In this document: positions 1 to 11,028 of the stretch, in pieces
Numbering within the stretch: the stretch's first letter is position 1
How the letters are laid out: the number at the start of each line of letters is the position of its first letter
NCBI GenBank assembly: GCA_030077755.1
Contig: JAQJZZ010000010.1
Coordinates: 620,001-684,000, forward strand
Direction: 5' to 3'
Length of the DNA: 64,000 nt
DNA from: Filosporella fistucella
Taxonomy: Eukaryota; Ascomycota; Leotiomycetes; Helotiales
Position numbers and translations under genes: made by a program
Notes under the pieces: generated by a model
Seen by the model: only the letters and a program-made list of their open reading frames with translations
What the model was told of the DNA's origin: nothing
The model's database searches: none

Positions 1-3000
1 GACCCATTGTGTGTCTCTATGTATCCTATCAATACCCCACGTCTATGCGCCAGGTCTCGTCTGCCAATCTGCAGGACCGTGATGTACCTCTTTGATTCGT
101 CTCGAGGATCGCAGATTGTGAATCGCGATTGTCGCACGACTTGTAATTGAAATCGATCAGTGGGAGATATATATACCTTATCTCTCAATTCTGCCCAGCG
201 AATTCGAATTCTGCGACCGGATTCTTGTCCCCTTCAAGTCAACGCTTCCCTTCGGCAGAATCAATCTGTAAACCCCCACTCTGTCAGGCTTCACATAGCC
301 ATTCCCGCAGCCACGAGACAATAACACTGTTCAGCACGCAATATGCGCATACGCTCACTGGTCTCTGCGCGTTTCTCTTACCCCTCAATAACAATATGGG
401 CGAAAATAAGAAATATTTGAGGAAAGAAGTTGAGGATATTTAAAGATAGCGGGATTAGATTGTAATTTTTTGGCTCCGGTGTTGCTTACAAAACATTTTC
501 TTTCGGCGCGTCGAAAATTCCATGGGACGTCATGGGCGTTTTCGGGTGTGAGGAGGGGCAGCCAAGGCTGATTTACAGGGCAATGACGCTAGAGCTGTTT
601 GGGAGAAACAACACCATATTGTCATCATTCATATCATGGTTTGTTACCATCATGACAAATGACTTCTGATGTGGCCGGTATATAATCCGTTATGATATTC
701 TAGTAGAACAACATGACTGCGAAAGGATCGTCAATGGATGCATTACCCCGCAAATCTCGAGGCTCCATTGTGTCGGGTATGAGAGAGTCAAGTGATGAAT
801 GATGACAACAAGAGGCAAACAGAGCAGCTGACGATGAAATTGCTGAAACTCTCCAGTGCACAACTCTAGTTGTAAAACTCTAAACATCGAGAGAAGCCAT
901 GCAGTCTCATGACTCTAGCATGCCAAGGCGGAACTTAAAAACGGAATTGTTATTTGACCACTGGAGGCAATTTGCAAACCAAACATCAATCAGCGGCACA
1001 GAGGCTGCTTGATATCAACTCATGAGTATGTAGTAGATTGCATTCTCCCTCCAAGCTTATATTCGAAAGGCATTCGTCAAGCGATGGCAGCCCCTCAAAG
1101 TCCCTTCAAACACTTAAAGACTTCCAGTTACCTCTGTTTCACCACGGCTTCATGAGATACTTACCTCTTAACATGAGACCAGTATTGCACAACCATACAC
1201 CTATGTATGATTCCGTCAGCTACATTAGTTTCCCAGGTGGAAGTCCCATGCCTCAGATATGTACAACCAAAACCCTCTCCGAACCGAATTCGAGAATTCC
1301 ACGACATAATCCTCAAACCCTTTATAGATATACTCTGTTCTTTTTCCTCACACTAATCTGTTTTGCCTGTACAAAATGTCCCAGGGTCCTCTTCATCCCA
1401 AGCGGGAAGCCGCATATTTCCAGTCAGGACCCTCCACTCAACCAATCTCTCTCCTCCACAACATCACCGATACGATTGAGATTCCGATTATGCAGGACTT
1501 CCCACTATCTTTGAGCCTTGCACAACATATACTATATGTTAGATGCTGTCATCTGTTGTACTGCAAGAGGTCCTTGCTCACATATCTCAATTCCATTCCA
1601 CAATCGAGCTAGAGCAATCAGAAGATAACATAAGGAAGAGAAAGGCACTAAATACCTACAGTAAGTGCAGCAGGTTGCATATACTCAATAATGAATGTGA
1701 TATTCTTATAGTAGTACTACCACAGCGAAAAGATATGAGAAAATCTGTTGGTGGCTTTCTGACATATGCATCATTCTCTCGGAAATCTCAAGGCTAAATT
1801 TCCTCACATATCCAAGTACACTGCTACATCCGTAACCTTTCAATCTTAAATCCTAGTTCCTATACCCAGCCCTTCCTCACACCGCATATTCCCATCATTT
1901 TCTTGACCTAAAGCAGAAAAATATTCCTTCCCTTCCTCCATCTCTCAGCTTTCGTCTAAGTGCTCACATTGCCTCCCCCACTAGTTTCAGATCCGATCAA
2001 TCAGTCCCACTAGTCCTACACGCATCGTCATTATGGCACGATTGTAATGCATGTCGCCTTCTCGCGTGGGACGGGACGTTGTGTTCTCGCCGTCTCGGTA
2101 CCGCAAGCCAAGGGAAGAAGTCGATTCTACCAATCGCAAGAAGCACCGAGTTCGATCTTTCACAGAGATACAAAGAAAGAATAGAATAGATCTTTTCGGA
2201 GGGAAAATACGAATATGATTACTCACCGAGTATGTTTCCCTTCAACGTGGAGGATCACGATACTACACCTTGTACATTCCTGCCGCTTCACCTTCTTCTC
2301 ACACCTACTCCGTCCTGTTCTTCCCAATTTCAGAATACAGCATTACTAGCACCATCACATCACACCATTCCCACGTGGCCTTTCCCGTCCCTTCTTACCG
2401 CTAGCTCTGCCCCTCCTTCGCTATCACATCTCACCCCTCCACCAAAAAGATTCAGAAAATGACATATCACGTTCGGATGTAAACCGCCAATAGCTTAGAT
2501 AACTTCCAAGACATTTTACTTTTTTCTGAAGTTTACTTGGGAACGGAACGTGGAGAATCTAGATTTGGGTGTGGAGCTTGCCAAATAGGAAGTTGGGTGG
2601 CCAAGGTGAAGGAGGGGGATGTATCACCTCTTAGGTTCTTCCCACCAGAATGCGGAGAAGTGTTTCTCATTTTCCCTACTACTGTCTCTCTTTCGCATTC
2701 TAGATCTGTCTCTGCCCTCGTTACTTTTTGCCTCTCTTGCTTCTCCACAATACGGATACGCGGTGCTAATGTAGGAAATGTCGGTGGCGAACGGTATACG
2801 GGAGCCAGTCTTCTTGTTGTCGGGAATGGGTCTGACAAAAAGTGAAGGAATTGGAGAGGGAAAAAACAAGCATCCCAGATCGACCACTCAACCTCACCTC
2901 ATTGTCTCGGAGTAGAGCCTCAATGTTGCCAATTTGCCGATACATTTTGAGTTCACATGCAACCATCATGTCATAATATCCCATACGTCATACACCGTAA

Positions 3001-4026
3001 CTCTACCTCTTACATCTATTGTTTTTCCCATCGATCATTCTTTCTTCGAGGCAAGGGAGTACAATCTTCCTTCTTTTCCCGAGTATTTTCCTTTTGCATC
3101 AGGTAAACAGGGGACAGGAACAAGGATTCGGATGTACTCGGATGTGTTTCTTTCTATGCAAGAATCATTCTGTTCTCCAGCAAAGGAATCTCGTTTCTAA
3201 ATGAAGTGCTACTTTCGAATGTAAAACAGAGGCTGTTGGTGGTAATCGTGGCAGTTGAGCACGATGCACCTCAGTATAACAAACAATAAGATCTCGGAAA
3301 GAGATGCAGCAAAAATATGTCAGTAGAAAAAGTAATATGAATACCTAGTAGGGAACATCTCCCGGGTCCTCTGTAAGAAAGAAAAGCACTCGATCGATGA
3401 GATCTCAACGGTTCCTGTATCTCAGATTTGTACCGAGACATTTGCAACCGGTAGATGACTTGTCTGCTTCATCTCACTGACTTGCCAAAGGGGAAGAATT
3501 TAGAATCATTTTGTTCTTTTGAAAAAGAACCATTGGATAGAAAATTGAGATGAATTATTTTGGAGAAAAATGGTTGATGTACAATAGAGATTGTACTTTG
3601 CAAAATAAGGAGATATTTGAAATAATGTAAATCATGAAGAAAATTGTTATCAAGTTAAAGGATATAGAAAACTTATTCACAAACTTTCGGACATTAATTC
3701 CACATACACATCACCGCCTCACAGCCACCTCTCTTTCCCCGTCATCCCCAGCAGCGAGTAACTTATCTATCCCATTCACCTTTCTCTCCTTCTGTCCATC
3801 CATCCAGCCTCTCGCCTTCAACCCTTCTCCGACCTCATAGCATCATACCCATTTCCCACACCTCCTTCCCTCTTCAAATCCCAGACACCATCCTAAACAC
3901 CATCCCAGAGATACCCTAAGCCCTTCAAATCCCTCTTTCACCACAGAAATAACCCCTCCGACTCCACACTCATCCACCAAACACCCCCCAAACACATCAT
4001 CCCTCATGCCTCCCATATAATCCACC

Positions 4027-4282
4027 CATCCACCAACAAACGCCATAAACGCCACAACTCCATACACGCAAAACAAAACCAGCAGAGATCTGAGATATTG
4101 CCATCTAACACCAAGATCGAGCGTAAGAAACTGAGAAAGCTCTCCCAGACATGATACGCACATCCAGCAACAAACGCCATAAACCCATACATACGTAACA
4201 CAAAGTAACACCAGCAGAGATCAGATCTGAGATACTGCGATCTAACACTAACACCGAGATCAAGCGTAAAAAAGTGAGAAAG
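4027..4282. repeat. Imperfect tandem duplication, unit about 115-120 bp
   Basis: Two adjacent units, about 4027-4140 and 4161-4282, share an ordered series of blocks: CATCCA(C/G)CAACAAACGCC, CCAGCAGAGATC, TCTGAGATA(T/C)TGC, ATCTAACAC and GAGATC/AAGATC followed by AGCGTAA and GTGAGAAAG/CTGAGAAAG. Small insertions and substitutions separate the copies, so the duplication is not recent. It lies in non-coding DNA. Confidence 0.75.
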
Positions 4283-4432
4283 TGGAATGAAATCTTTCTT
4301 ACCCGAGACATTTGATGGACTCCTTACTTAATTACTTACCTACCTGCTCCCGGAGTGGAGTCAGGGCCCCCACGCTGAGGGCGGAGGAGGGAAGATGGGG
4401 AGGGGAGGTTTGTGGTTGAGAGGTAATTAGCT

Positions 4433-4464
4433 TAGGTAGGTAGGTAGGTAGGTAGGTAGGTAGG
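4433..4464. repeat. TAGG microsatellite, 8 copies
   Basis: An uninterrupted run of eight TAGG units, with another AGGTA just upstream. It is a simple-sequence tract in non-coding DNA. Confidence 0.9.
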
Positions 4465-5343
4465 AGTATGTGCAAACATCCAAGAGGGAGGGTAAATTAG
4501 AATAATAACTCTTTAACTAAACATAAGATAGACCGAAAAATTTGCAGGGAGCGGGAGTTTTTGGTAAATATGATTTATACTCGCTTGAGTGACGTAAAAT
4601 GTGAATATCACAAGTCACAGAATGTAGTTGAGTATTGAAATCATCCTTTTGATATTTGTTTTACTTTATTTGATCGTCTCTCCACTACTCATCCCCCCTT
4701 CTCCCCCAGTTCATATCATAGCGTACTAACTCGCCTATCCTGAATCTATCCTTTCTTTTCCGAATAGCTCATAAGCCAGCTCTTATCAAACCAACACACA
4801 AGTGCAAACCAGGATAGCTACTCTCGCGCCTTCTTTCTTCTCATCTCATCTCATCCCACCCTATCCCAAAGTAAGCTCCCAAGCCTAGATCAAAACTCCG
4901 TATCATGCAACCTGATCCATCCCAAAAAGAGCTAGCATTTCGGCTAAGCCAGGACAAATCCCAAATATATCCTCCTATAAAGGGAAAAAAGTGTCAAAAA
5001 CGCCTAAGGTGCATTTCACCCCATGTAATGGTCAAGACAAAAGGGAGTTTTCGACCCTGTTGCTCATTCCAAAAGTTTGTTAAATAATGTCCGACTGCCC
5101 TGCTGCCAAAATGCCGCTATCATATGCTTGCTGCTTTGTGTTCTCCTCTCCTTAAAAACAAGGAGCGGTTCCGAAAGTAAAATAAATTATGTTTACACCC
5201 TGAAAGGCGAGTATGAAAAACCAGGCCTTGGAAATTTTCATTGGTTCCTTCATCCAATGTTGTCGAAACTCCGAACTCGAAATTGGTTCCTCCCGGGAAA
5301 ATGCCGGTAGGTGGGTATTATACACGAACAAGCTCCATCTCTA

Positions 5344-6815
5344 TCATAACGGTCTTGGTGATACGTCCTCTAGAGATTTTGGTCTTAAAGAAGAGCCATT
5401 GGAACCTTGAGATTGTTTCATAGTGTTCTTGCGTGTCAATTTTGCATAGTGTAATCCACATGCATTGCAAAGCGTTCGCGCTCCGTCAGGTCCTCTTCTC
5501 CATTCTGGAGTTTCCGAACGACTGCAGCTGTGGCATCTGCCTGGAGGTGCTGCTCTCTGCTTAATTGTTAGAATTTCTCACCGAAACTAGGAAACAATGC
5601 GGACCTACCCCTCGACGCTTCTTTCCTTCTGATCCGTATCCATGATTTTTCATGTCATCCCCATACATGCTCATCTCATCATCGTAACTGCCAGGTCCGG
5701 GAGGTTGTTCCCTCATTCTTTGTTCCGAGTATTGCTGATGCTCTCGAATGATACTTTGCATCTTTACCAAAGCATTCGATATTCTCAATTGATGTTGTAA
5801 CATATCATCGATTGAATCACTTGTTGGCATTCGGTCCGGAATGACATTGACATTTCGTTGTTGCTCTGATGCGATTGCATTGTAATGGGCGGACCATTCA
5901 GAAAGGGCGCTACTTGATTTGTTGATCTACAAAAATCAGCATTGCGTTCGTTTACCCAGAGTTTACAAAACCTACCATGGCCAATGTTTCTTCAAAGTCC
6001 CATACATCGAAATTTCTCTTCAACCCATGTCTGAAAATGAAAGGTGGTTCAGGTTCCTCCTTTTTCCATGTTTCTGGCACTTCTCTTGGATCTCTGGGTG
6101 GATATCGGGGTTGATTGAATATTGGCGCAGTATGTCCAGGTGGTGGTGGTGGTCCTTGGGGGCCTGGACCAAATGTATATGTAGGTTGTTGAGGAGGATG
6201 TTGCGAGTACCCATTCGGCGCACGCTCTTGAGATCTGGGATCTGGTTCAAACCGTGATGTAGGGTCATATCTTTGGCCGGCATATGGGTTGTGAGGTGCT
6301 GGTGGACCTTGAAGCGTATTCAACGACTGATGCCGCGGCATTTCGGGTAACCCTGGAGGCCCGGGTTCTGATCTTGTAAATGGACTTGGGTGTGAATGTA
6401 CAGGGTGTGGTGGAGAAGGTTGTCTTGGCTGCGAAGGCGCAAGCTGCGAGGAGGGATATGGCGCATGATCTGCCGGTGGATATGTTCGAGGTAACGGAGG
6501 TGCTTGTGAGGGGTATGGTATTTGTTGTGAAGAAGGTATCGACGCAGATATCGGTGAAGCATATGCGTTACTAGATTTTGGAGGATTACTGAGCGCTTCG
6601 TGTATCGAAGGAAGGGATTGGCGGTGAGGTTGAGGTTGAGGTTGGGAGGTCTGAATAGGAGGAGGATCCGTCTTTTCTGATGTCCGCCGCGAATCTGGAG
6701 GAGATATTAGACCAGACACGGAATGCCGGCCTGGATCTGACCAACCAGACGATGAATATGGTGGAGGAGGATGCGAGTACATGCCCGTAGGGCTGACAAC
6801 TGCTGTTGCTGCCAT
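5344..6815 (-). CDS. ltf1: GATA-type transcription factor, NsdD/SUB-1/LTF1 family
   Basis: Nuclear DNA-binding regulator of light response and sexual/asexual development in ascomycetes (family knowledge: NsdD in Aspergillus, SUB-1 in Neurospora, LTF1 in Botrytis). Model: exons 5976-6815, 5609-5926 and 5344-5556, joined in frame by introns with GTAGGT donors and TAG/CAG acceptors; 456 aa. The N-terminal half is Pro/Ser/Gln-rich with the motif QSLPSIHEAL. The C-terminal exon carries one GATA zinc finger, C-x2-C-x18-C-x2-C at residues about 394-419, with TPEWRRGPDGARTLCNACG, preceded by a basic GKKRRGR block. Ending the protein shortly after the finger is typical of the family. The start at 6815 gives the usual length; the frame stays open upstream but has no ATG before a stop at about 6902. 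Symbol assigned by family resemblance. Confidence 0.9.
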
Positions 6816-9634
6816 TGTTGGTTGTGAGGAATATTGGTGACTTGTATCGATGCGGTTGACTTGTTCGCGGTGTAATAAGGAGGATATGCTGCTAGGGAAC
6901 TGTTAGACAAGAAACAAGAGAGGGGTCTTGTTCGGGACGAACTTAAGTCTGGTACTGCCATCCAAAGCTTCCATGGCAAGATCTTCGAAGAGGATAGAGG
7001 GGAGCTCTGAATGAGTTCCTCAGTTCGGGAAACGTGCGTGAGTGGCAGACAATATCGTGTCTTCCCGTTCCCGATGTGTGTTCCCGTCGTACCTGTTCAC
7101 CCAAACATCTGCCTGTTGATGTCCCCCTCAGGTCGATTTCGAGTCTCGAACTGTATCGGAGAAGTTGCCTGTGCGAGGATGTTCCGGACTGGAGTGTGCA
7201 GGAGTTGGAGTTATCAATGAGGTTGCTGAGCCGTGCGCAGAACGAGGGCGTGGACGCTGGGTAAAATTCGTCGATTGTCGAGTCAACCAGACTTAGACAC
7301 GAAGGAGCCACAGAGAAAAGGCAAAGAAACAACCCACACGCAGAAAGCTCCGAGGATTGCAGAAGTCAGTCAAGTTCCAGATAACTGCGAGACAGGCCAA
7401 CTAAAAATACAACGCCTTGAGCGGTGGCGCAAGAATAAATATGTATGTAAGAGTGTGTGTGTGTGTCTGTGGATGTAGGTGTATGTATGTTCCTCGGCTT
7501 GCTGCTGGATGCTGGCCGTGAGACGATCTCAGATTTCGATGCGAAGGCGCTCAAATGTTCGATTCGCTAAGGGAGAATAAGTATGGGAGGAAAAAGAAGG
7601 GACTTCCCGCGACGACAATTCTTGGTTTGTGCTGTGCTGTGCATAAGCCAGCTTGCTGGCAATGATCTTCGAGTCTCAGCGGGAAGCGCAGAATTGTTGG
7701 TAATGTCTCAACACGGCACCTAAAAACGTGCTGTCTCTCAATGTCCCTTCGGAAAGTGACAAAAGTGATAGTGATTGGGTTCCTGCGCTACCACCTGTAC
7801 GCCAGTCCGGGAAATTGAAGGGGAAGCGCGAGTGATGAAAAGTGAGACTTTTCTCCAGCCCTGGAATGATGGTGTTGACGATGTGATGGATGTCTAGAAT
7901 AGACGATTTTGGGTCGGTACGAGTTTCGGTGACGGGATGGCGAGAACGATGTTACGGTCTGACCCAGATGCTGAAAGTTGCTATTCGATATTGACTGATA
8001 TGGATTCGTTTGTCCAATTTCTCTCTTATTCCCAGATTTTCTCTACCCAATTCTCCAGTAATACCAATCGTAGATGCGCATATATGAAAGTTGAAGAAGA
8101 AGCAAGAGCGAAGGAGCGTGGTGTGGCCGTTTTGCTGGGCTTGGACTTGAGATCAACACGAGGACTCTAGACCTGATCAAGATCAACAAGAGAATGGCGG
8201 TACTGCTAAAGACCCGACGGCGATTTAAGACTTTTTGGGCTGCAAACAAGAGCTGGTGACAGAGAAGGTGGGCCACTTAGTATATAGGACTCCGCAGGGT
8301 GGAGCAAGTGTCGAGTATGACTGAGCAGGAAGTTGGGAAAGTATAAGCTGTAATTGGCGGTGGTGGTGTCTTGGGTAGTAGACGAAGGAATCTATGATGG
8401 ATAGTTCATGAATTCTCAGAGACGAAGTGACGGGGAGGGGAGCAAGGCTCATTAGACTGGAACTATACTTTAACTTTGGCAGGCAAAGTCGATTCGATTT
8501 GCATGGGATCGCAAGGCCAAGCCCGACCGTTCACAGCTTAGGGAAGTTAGTGAGAAGCTACTGGGGACCGATGAGGTATGGGCAAGGGAAGAGATGAGCT
8601 AGAGACGAATGATACTGGACAGCGATCGATCGATGGATCAGATACGGGAAGTGGTGGGATGTGGTATGGGAAGGGGGAGGGAGGATAATAGGTATGGAGG
8701 CAACGGAGGAATAAAGATGAAAATGGGTGATATTCAATATATACACTAACTAGAAAGGGATGTAATTGAAATGGAAGAGAAGAGGCTAGAGTAATTACTT
8801 CGTATCGTGACCTTGACCACTCGACTGGTCAGCCATGAAGATGTTACGGTTACGGAGAGCTCATAAGGGGGTTAAGGTATGGCTGGCATGGAATATCACC
8901 ACCACATCCTCCGGATATAGAGGCACCAAGGTCCAAGAGGCAGACAAAAATGCAGGCTGAGGCAGCTGGGAGTCGGCTTTGGGAGTACGATGGCGCTGTG
9001 TCGAGAACCGGCATCTCACTTGATCTCGATAACCCGCTGTCGACAGCCCAATGCAATCCTTGTTCGCCGAAGGCACAGAGCCTGGAGACGGGGGGCGTAG
9101 GCCCAGTTGGTTTTGGGTCGTTGTCTTTTATCATCTGTTGGTGGGGGAGTTTAGATTCTTTGGGTATAAGTTTGGGTAAGGATAATGGTACCGAGGGAAG
9201 AAGAGAGAGGGTAGTGCGGAATATAATGGTAATTGAGAGGAGTTCAACGCATCGAGGCAAATATACTTGAGGATTTAGTACAGATATTGTAAACCCAGAG
9301 TCAAATACTCGTGATCAGTCGAGTATTGCATAGATATTATGTTACGGCACAGCAGGAGTAAAGAGATATCCAGGGAACAGATAGAAAGCAGCCGGTTACT
9401 AGGTAGTAGGATAAGGATACTTAGTGACTGAGTGACTGTAGGGGTTTAAGGAGGTGAGCAGGGTTAAACCGGCATGGTCGGGGGGAGGCGTATCGATGGG
9501 TAAGGACAAGGACTAGATTTCTACTGGTACTTCACTCCCTATAGACATCAACGGGGGTGGAACAGCGTGAATAAATCTCCCTATCGATGAGATGTACAGA
9601 GCAAGGAACGGTCTATGGGCTGCACCATATAGTA
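6816..9634. promoter_or_regulatory. Long leader/promoter region of the GATA factor, no gene seen
   Basis: No supportable gene. The region directly upstream of the LTF1-like start contains a 90-codon upstream ORF (6979 down to 6707, minus strand) that overlaps the main start codon in another frame. Near 6885-6900 (minus strand) CTAACAG followed by CCCTAG resembles a branch point and acceptor, so the leader may be spliced. Farther up there are GT-rich simple sequence (7453-7466) and scattered short frames. NsdD-type genes are known for long leaders, which fits the size of this region. Confidence 0.5.
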
Positions 9635-10031
9635 TCAGTAGGTAGTATTGGGATGTACACCGGGAGATGGGAAGTAGATGCCGGACACCAAAAAGCCAAC
9701 AAAATACAGGACTATCTGAATGACCACAATCAGATCCAGAACCCAAGACCCATAATGGCCATATAGAACCATTAAAAAGACCATATCAAAAAGCGCAAGA
9801 CCGGATTGGATCAAACCCAAGTAGTAATTCAAACCACTTAGCTGACAAGAGGCGCGAGCTGTGCCGGAATCTTCGCTCTTTTGGGTGCCATTCTTGACTT
9901 CTTTGGCGGTTCATGAGCCAGGTCCACCACGAATAGGGACTTTGGACACCAGAGCCATCCAGCCATTGCAGCATGGCGATGAGCAGGTTGCCAGATGGGC
10001 GTCCAGTGGCACTGGGGTCTGCATTGGTCAT
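9635..10031 (-). CDS. Hypothetical small two-helix membrane protein
   Basis: Not a family I recognise. The second part (9635-9900) is open for 88 codons and encodes two hydrophobic segments long enough to cross a membrane (around YYLGLIQSGLALFDMVFLMV and LDLIVVIQIVLYFVGFLVSG). A possible first exon, 9950-10031, starts with ATG in a good context (ACCATGACC). It joins in frame through a 50-nt intron with donor GTGTCC and acceptor AAG, giving 115 aa. Both splice sites are weak, so the N-terminus is uncertain. The alternative is that this is chance open sequence in a gene-poor region; the sustained hydrophobic pattern argues mildly for real coding or a coding relic. Confidence 0.35.
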
Positions 10032-10761
10032 GGTTAGGTGAGAGATGAGAAGTGATGTGAGATGCACTTCAGCGTGGTTTTGGCGTGGGTTGGCAACCTT
10101 ACGGGCGTACTGCATACTGTACATTTTGCGTCGCATTCATGAAAATATGAGAGAGTGTAGCTCGTAGGTAGGTAAGGTAAGTGAGCAAGCAGTCGAGTGT
10201 GGGAGAAGAACAGGAACAAGAACAAGCAACAAGAACACCCGCCCATCCATCATCCATCATCCACCCACCCACGACTCCACGAGACACAAGAGACCAGCAA
10301 GGCCCGCAGCGGCGTGGAGCGGGTCGTTGTGCGGGTGGCATGGCATGGCAGGGTTAAAGTCAAGGTCAAGGTCATGGACAAGGTAGAAGAACGCCTGCAA
10401 AGATCACGATTTATTGTTTTAGTGCATCTGTGATGCAACTGTAGTGTCTGTATCGAGATGGATATAGTTTATTAAATGCACCCCAGATCTAGCTTGGAAG
10501 TTCGAGGCTTGTCGAAGTACGAGAGTGACGTTGGTGTACCAGAATGAAAAGGAATTGGTACTCAATGGTAACTCAACCAGAAAGCTGTATATAAATTCAT
10601 GACGAAATACAGACTTCAGTCAACGCCTAAGACTTGGTCTAGAACTACATGTCTCAACGGATTTCTCCATCAAACTACTCGCGTTGATAACTTGGTGCAG
10701 AGCATTTGGTGGAGTATCAATTGCGGGACCGCAATAGAGAATTGACGTTTTGGCCTTCAAA
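10032..10761. other. Non-coding stretch with low-complexity sequence
   Basis: No gene seen. Contains a CATC/CACC-rich simple tract around 10240-10275 and an AAGGTC-rich run at about 10355-10385. Confidence 0.6.
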
Positions 10762-11028
10762 TCAATATTGAGTATCCGATGCGAGCTCTAGCAATATTTC
10801 ATGAATATGTTTCATCTGTATGAAGGGATGCGAACTTTTTGCTCTACCCGCAATTGAGTTCGCAGGTGTCTGTATGCTTTCATACCATTTCCAAGTCCGA
10901 ATTACTCGTGCAAGTAAGTCATTTTCAAACTTGCGATGATTCTTCATCTCAAACGCCGCGTATATACTTTCATTCAACTCTATTGCGCGTCTCAAATTCC
11001 TGAACAGGTTGTCAGGTGAAAGTTTACT
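10762..11028 (-). CDS. Possible orphan coding exon or gene relic
   Basis: Eighty-eight codons without a stop, with balanced, protein-like composition (for example NHRKFENDLLARVIRTWKWY and MKHIHEILLELASD), ending in TGA. No ATG lies near the 5' end of the frame, which is closed by a TGA just upstream, so it would have to be a terminal exon whose upstream part I cannot find, or a relic. I do not recognise the family. Confidence 0.25.
   Translation of the reverse strand, partial: SKLSPDNLFRNLRRAIELNESIYAAFEMKNHRKFENDLLARVIRTWKWYESIQTPANSIAGRAKSSHPFIQMKHIHEILLELASDTQY

Larger units (their letters stand above)
1..5343. other. Gene-poor stretch downstream of the GATA regulator
   Basis: I see no convincing gene here. 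Open frames are short (at most 158 codons), overlap on both strands and lack recognisable domains. One frame starting at 1376 has a plausible start context after a pyrimidine-rich stretch but reads only 78 codons and matches nothing I know. The stretch holds pyrimidine-rich tracts (about 3700-4010), an imperfect tandem duplication at 4027-4282 and a TAGG microsatellite at 4433-4464. The last few hundred bases probably include the 3' UTR of the GATA factor gene. Confidence 0.6.

Noticed and set aside
2533..2845. Overlapping open frames of about 100 codons on both strands
   Set aside because: No domain, no splice partners, and mutual antisense overlap; composition explains the openness.
10197..10438. 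Open frames on both strands in the CATC/CACC-rich tract
   Set aside because: Low-complexity sequence keeps several frames open; the translations are simple repeats.
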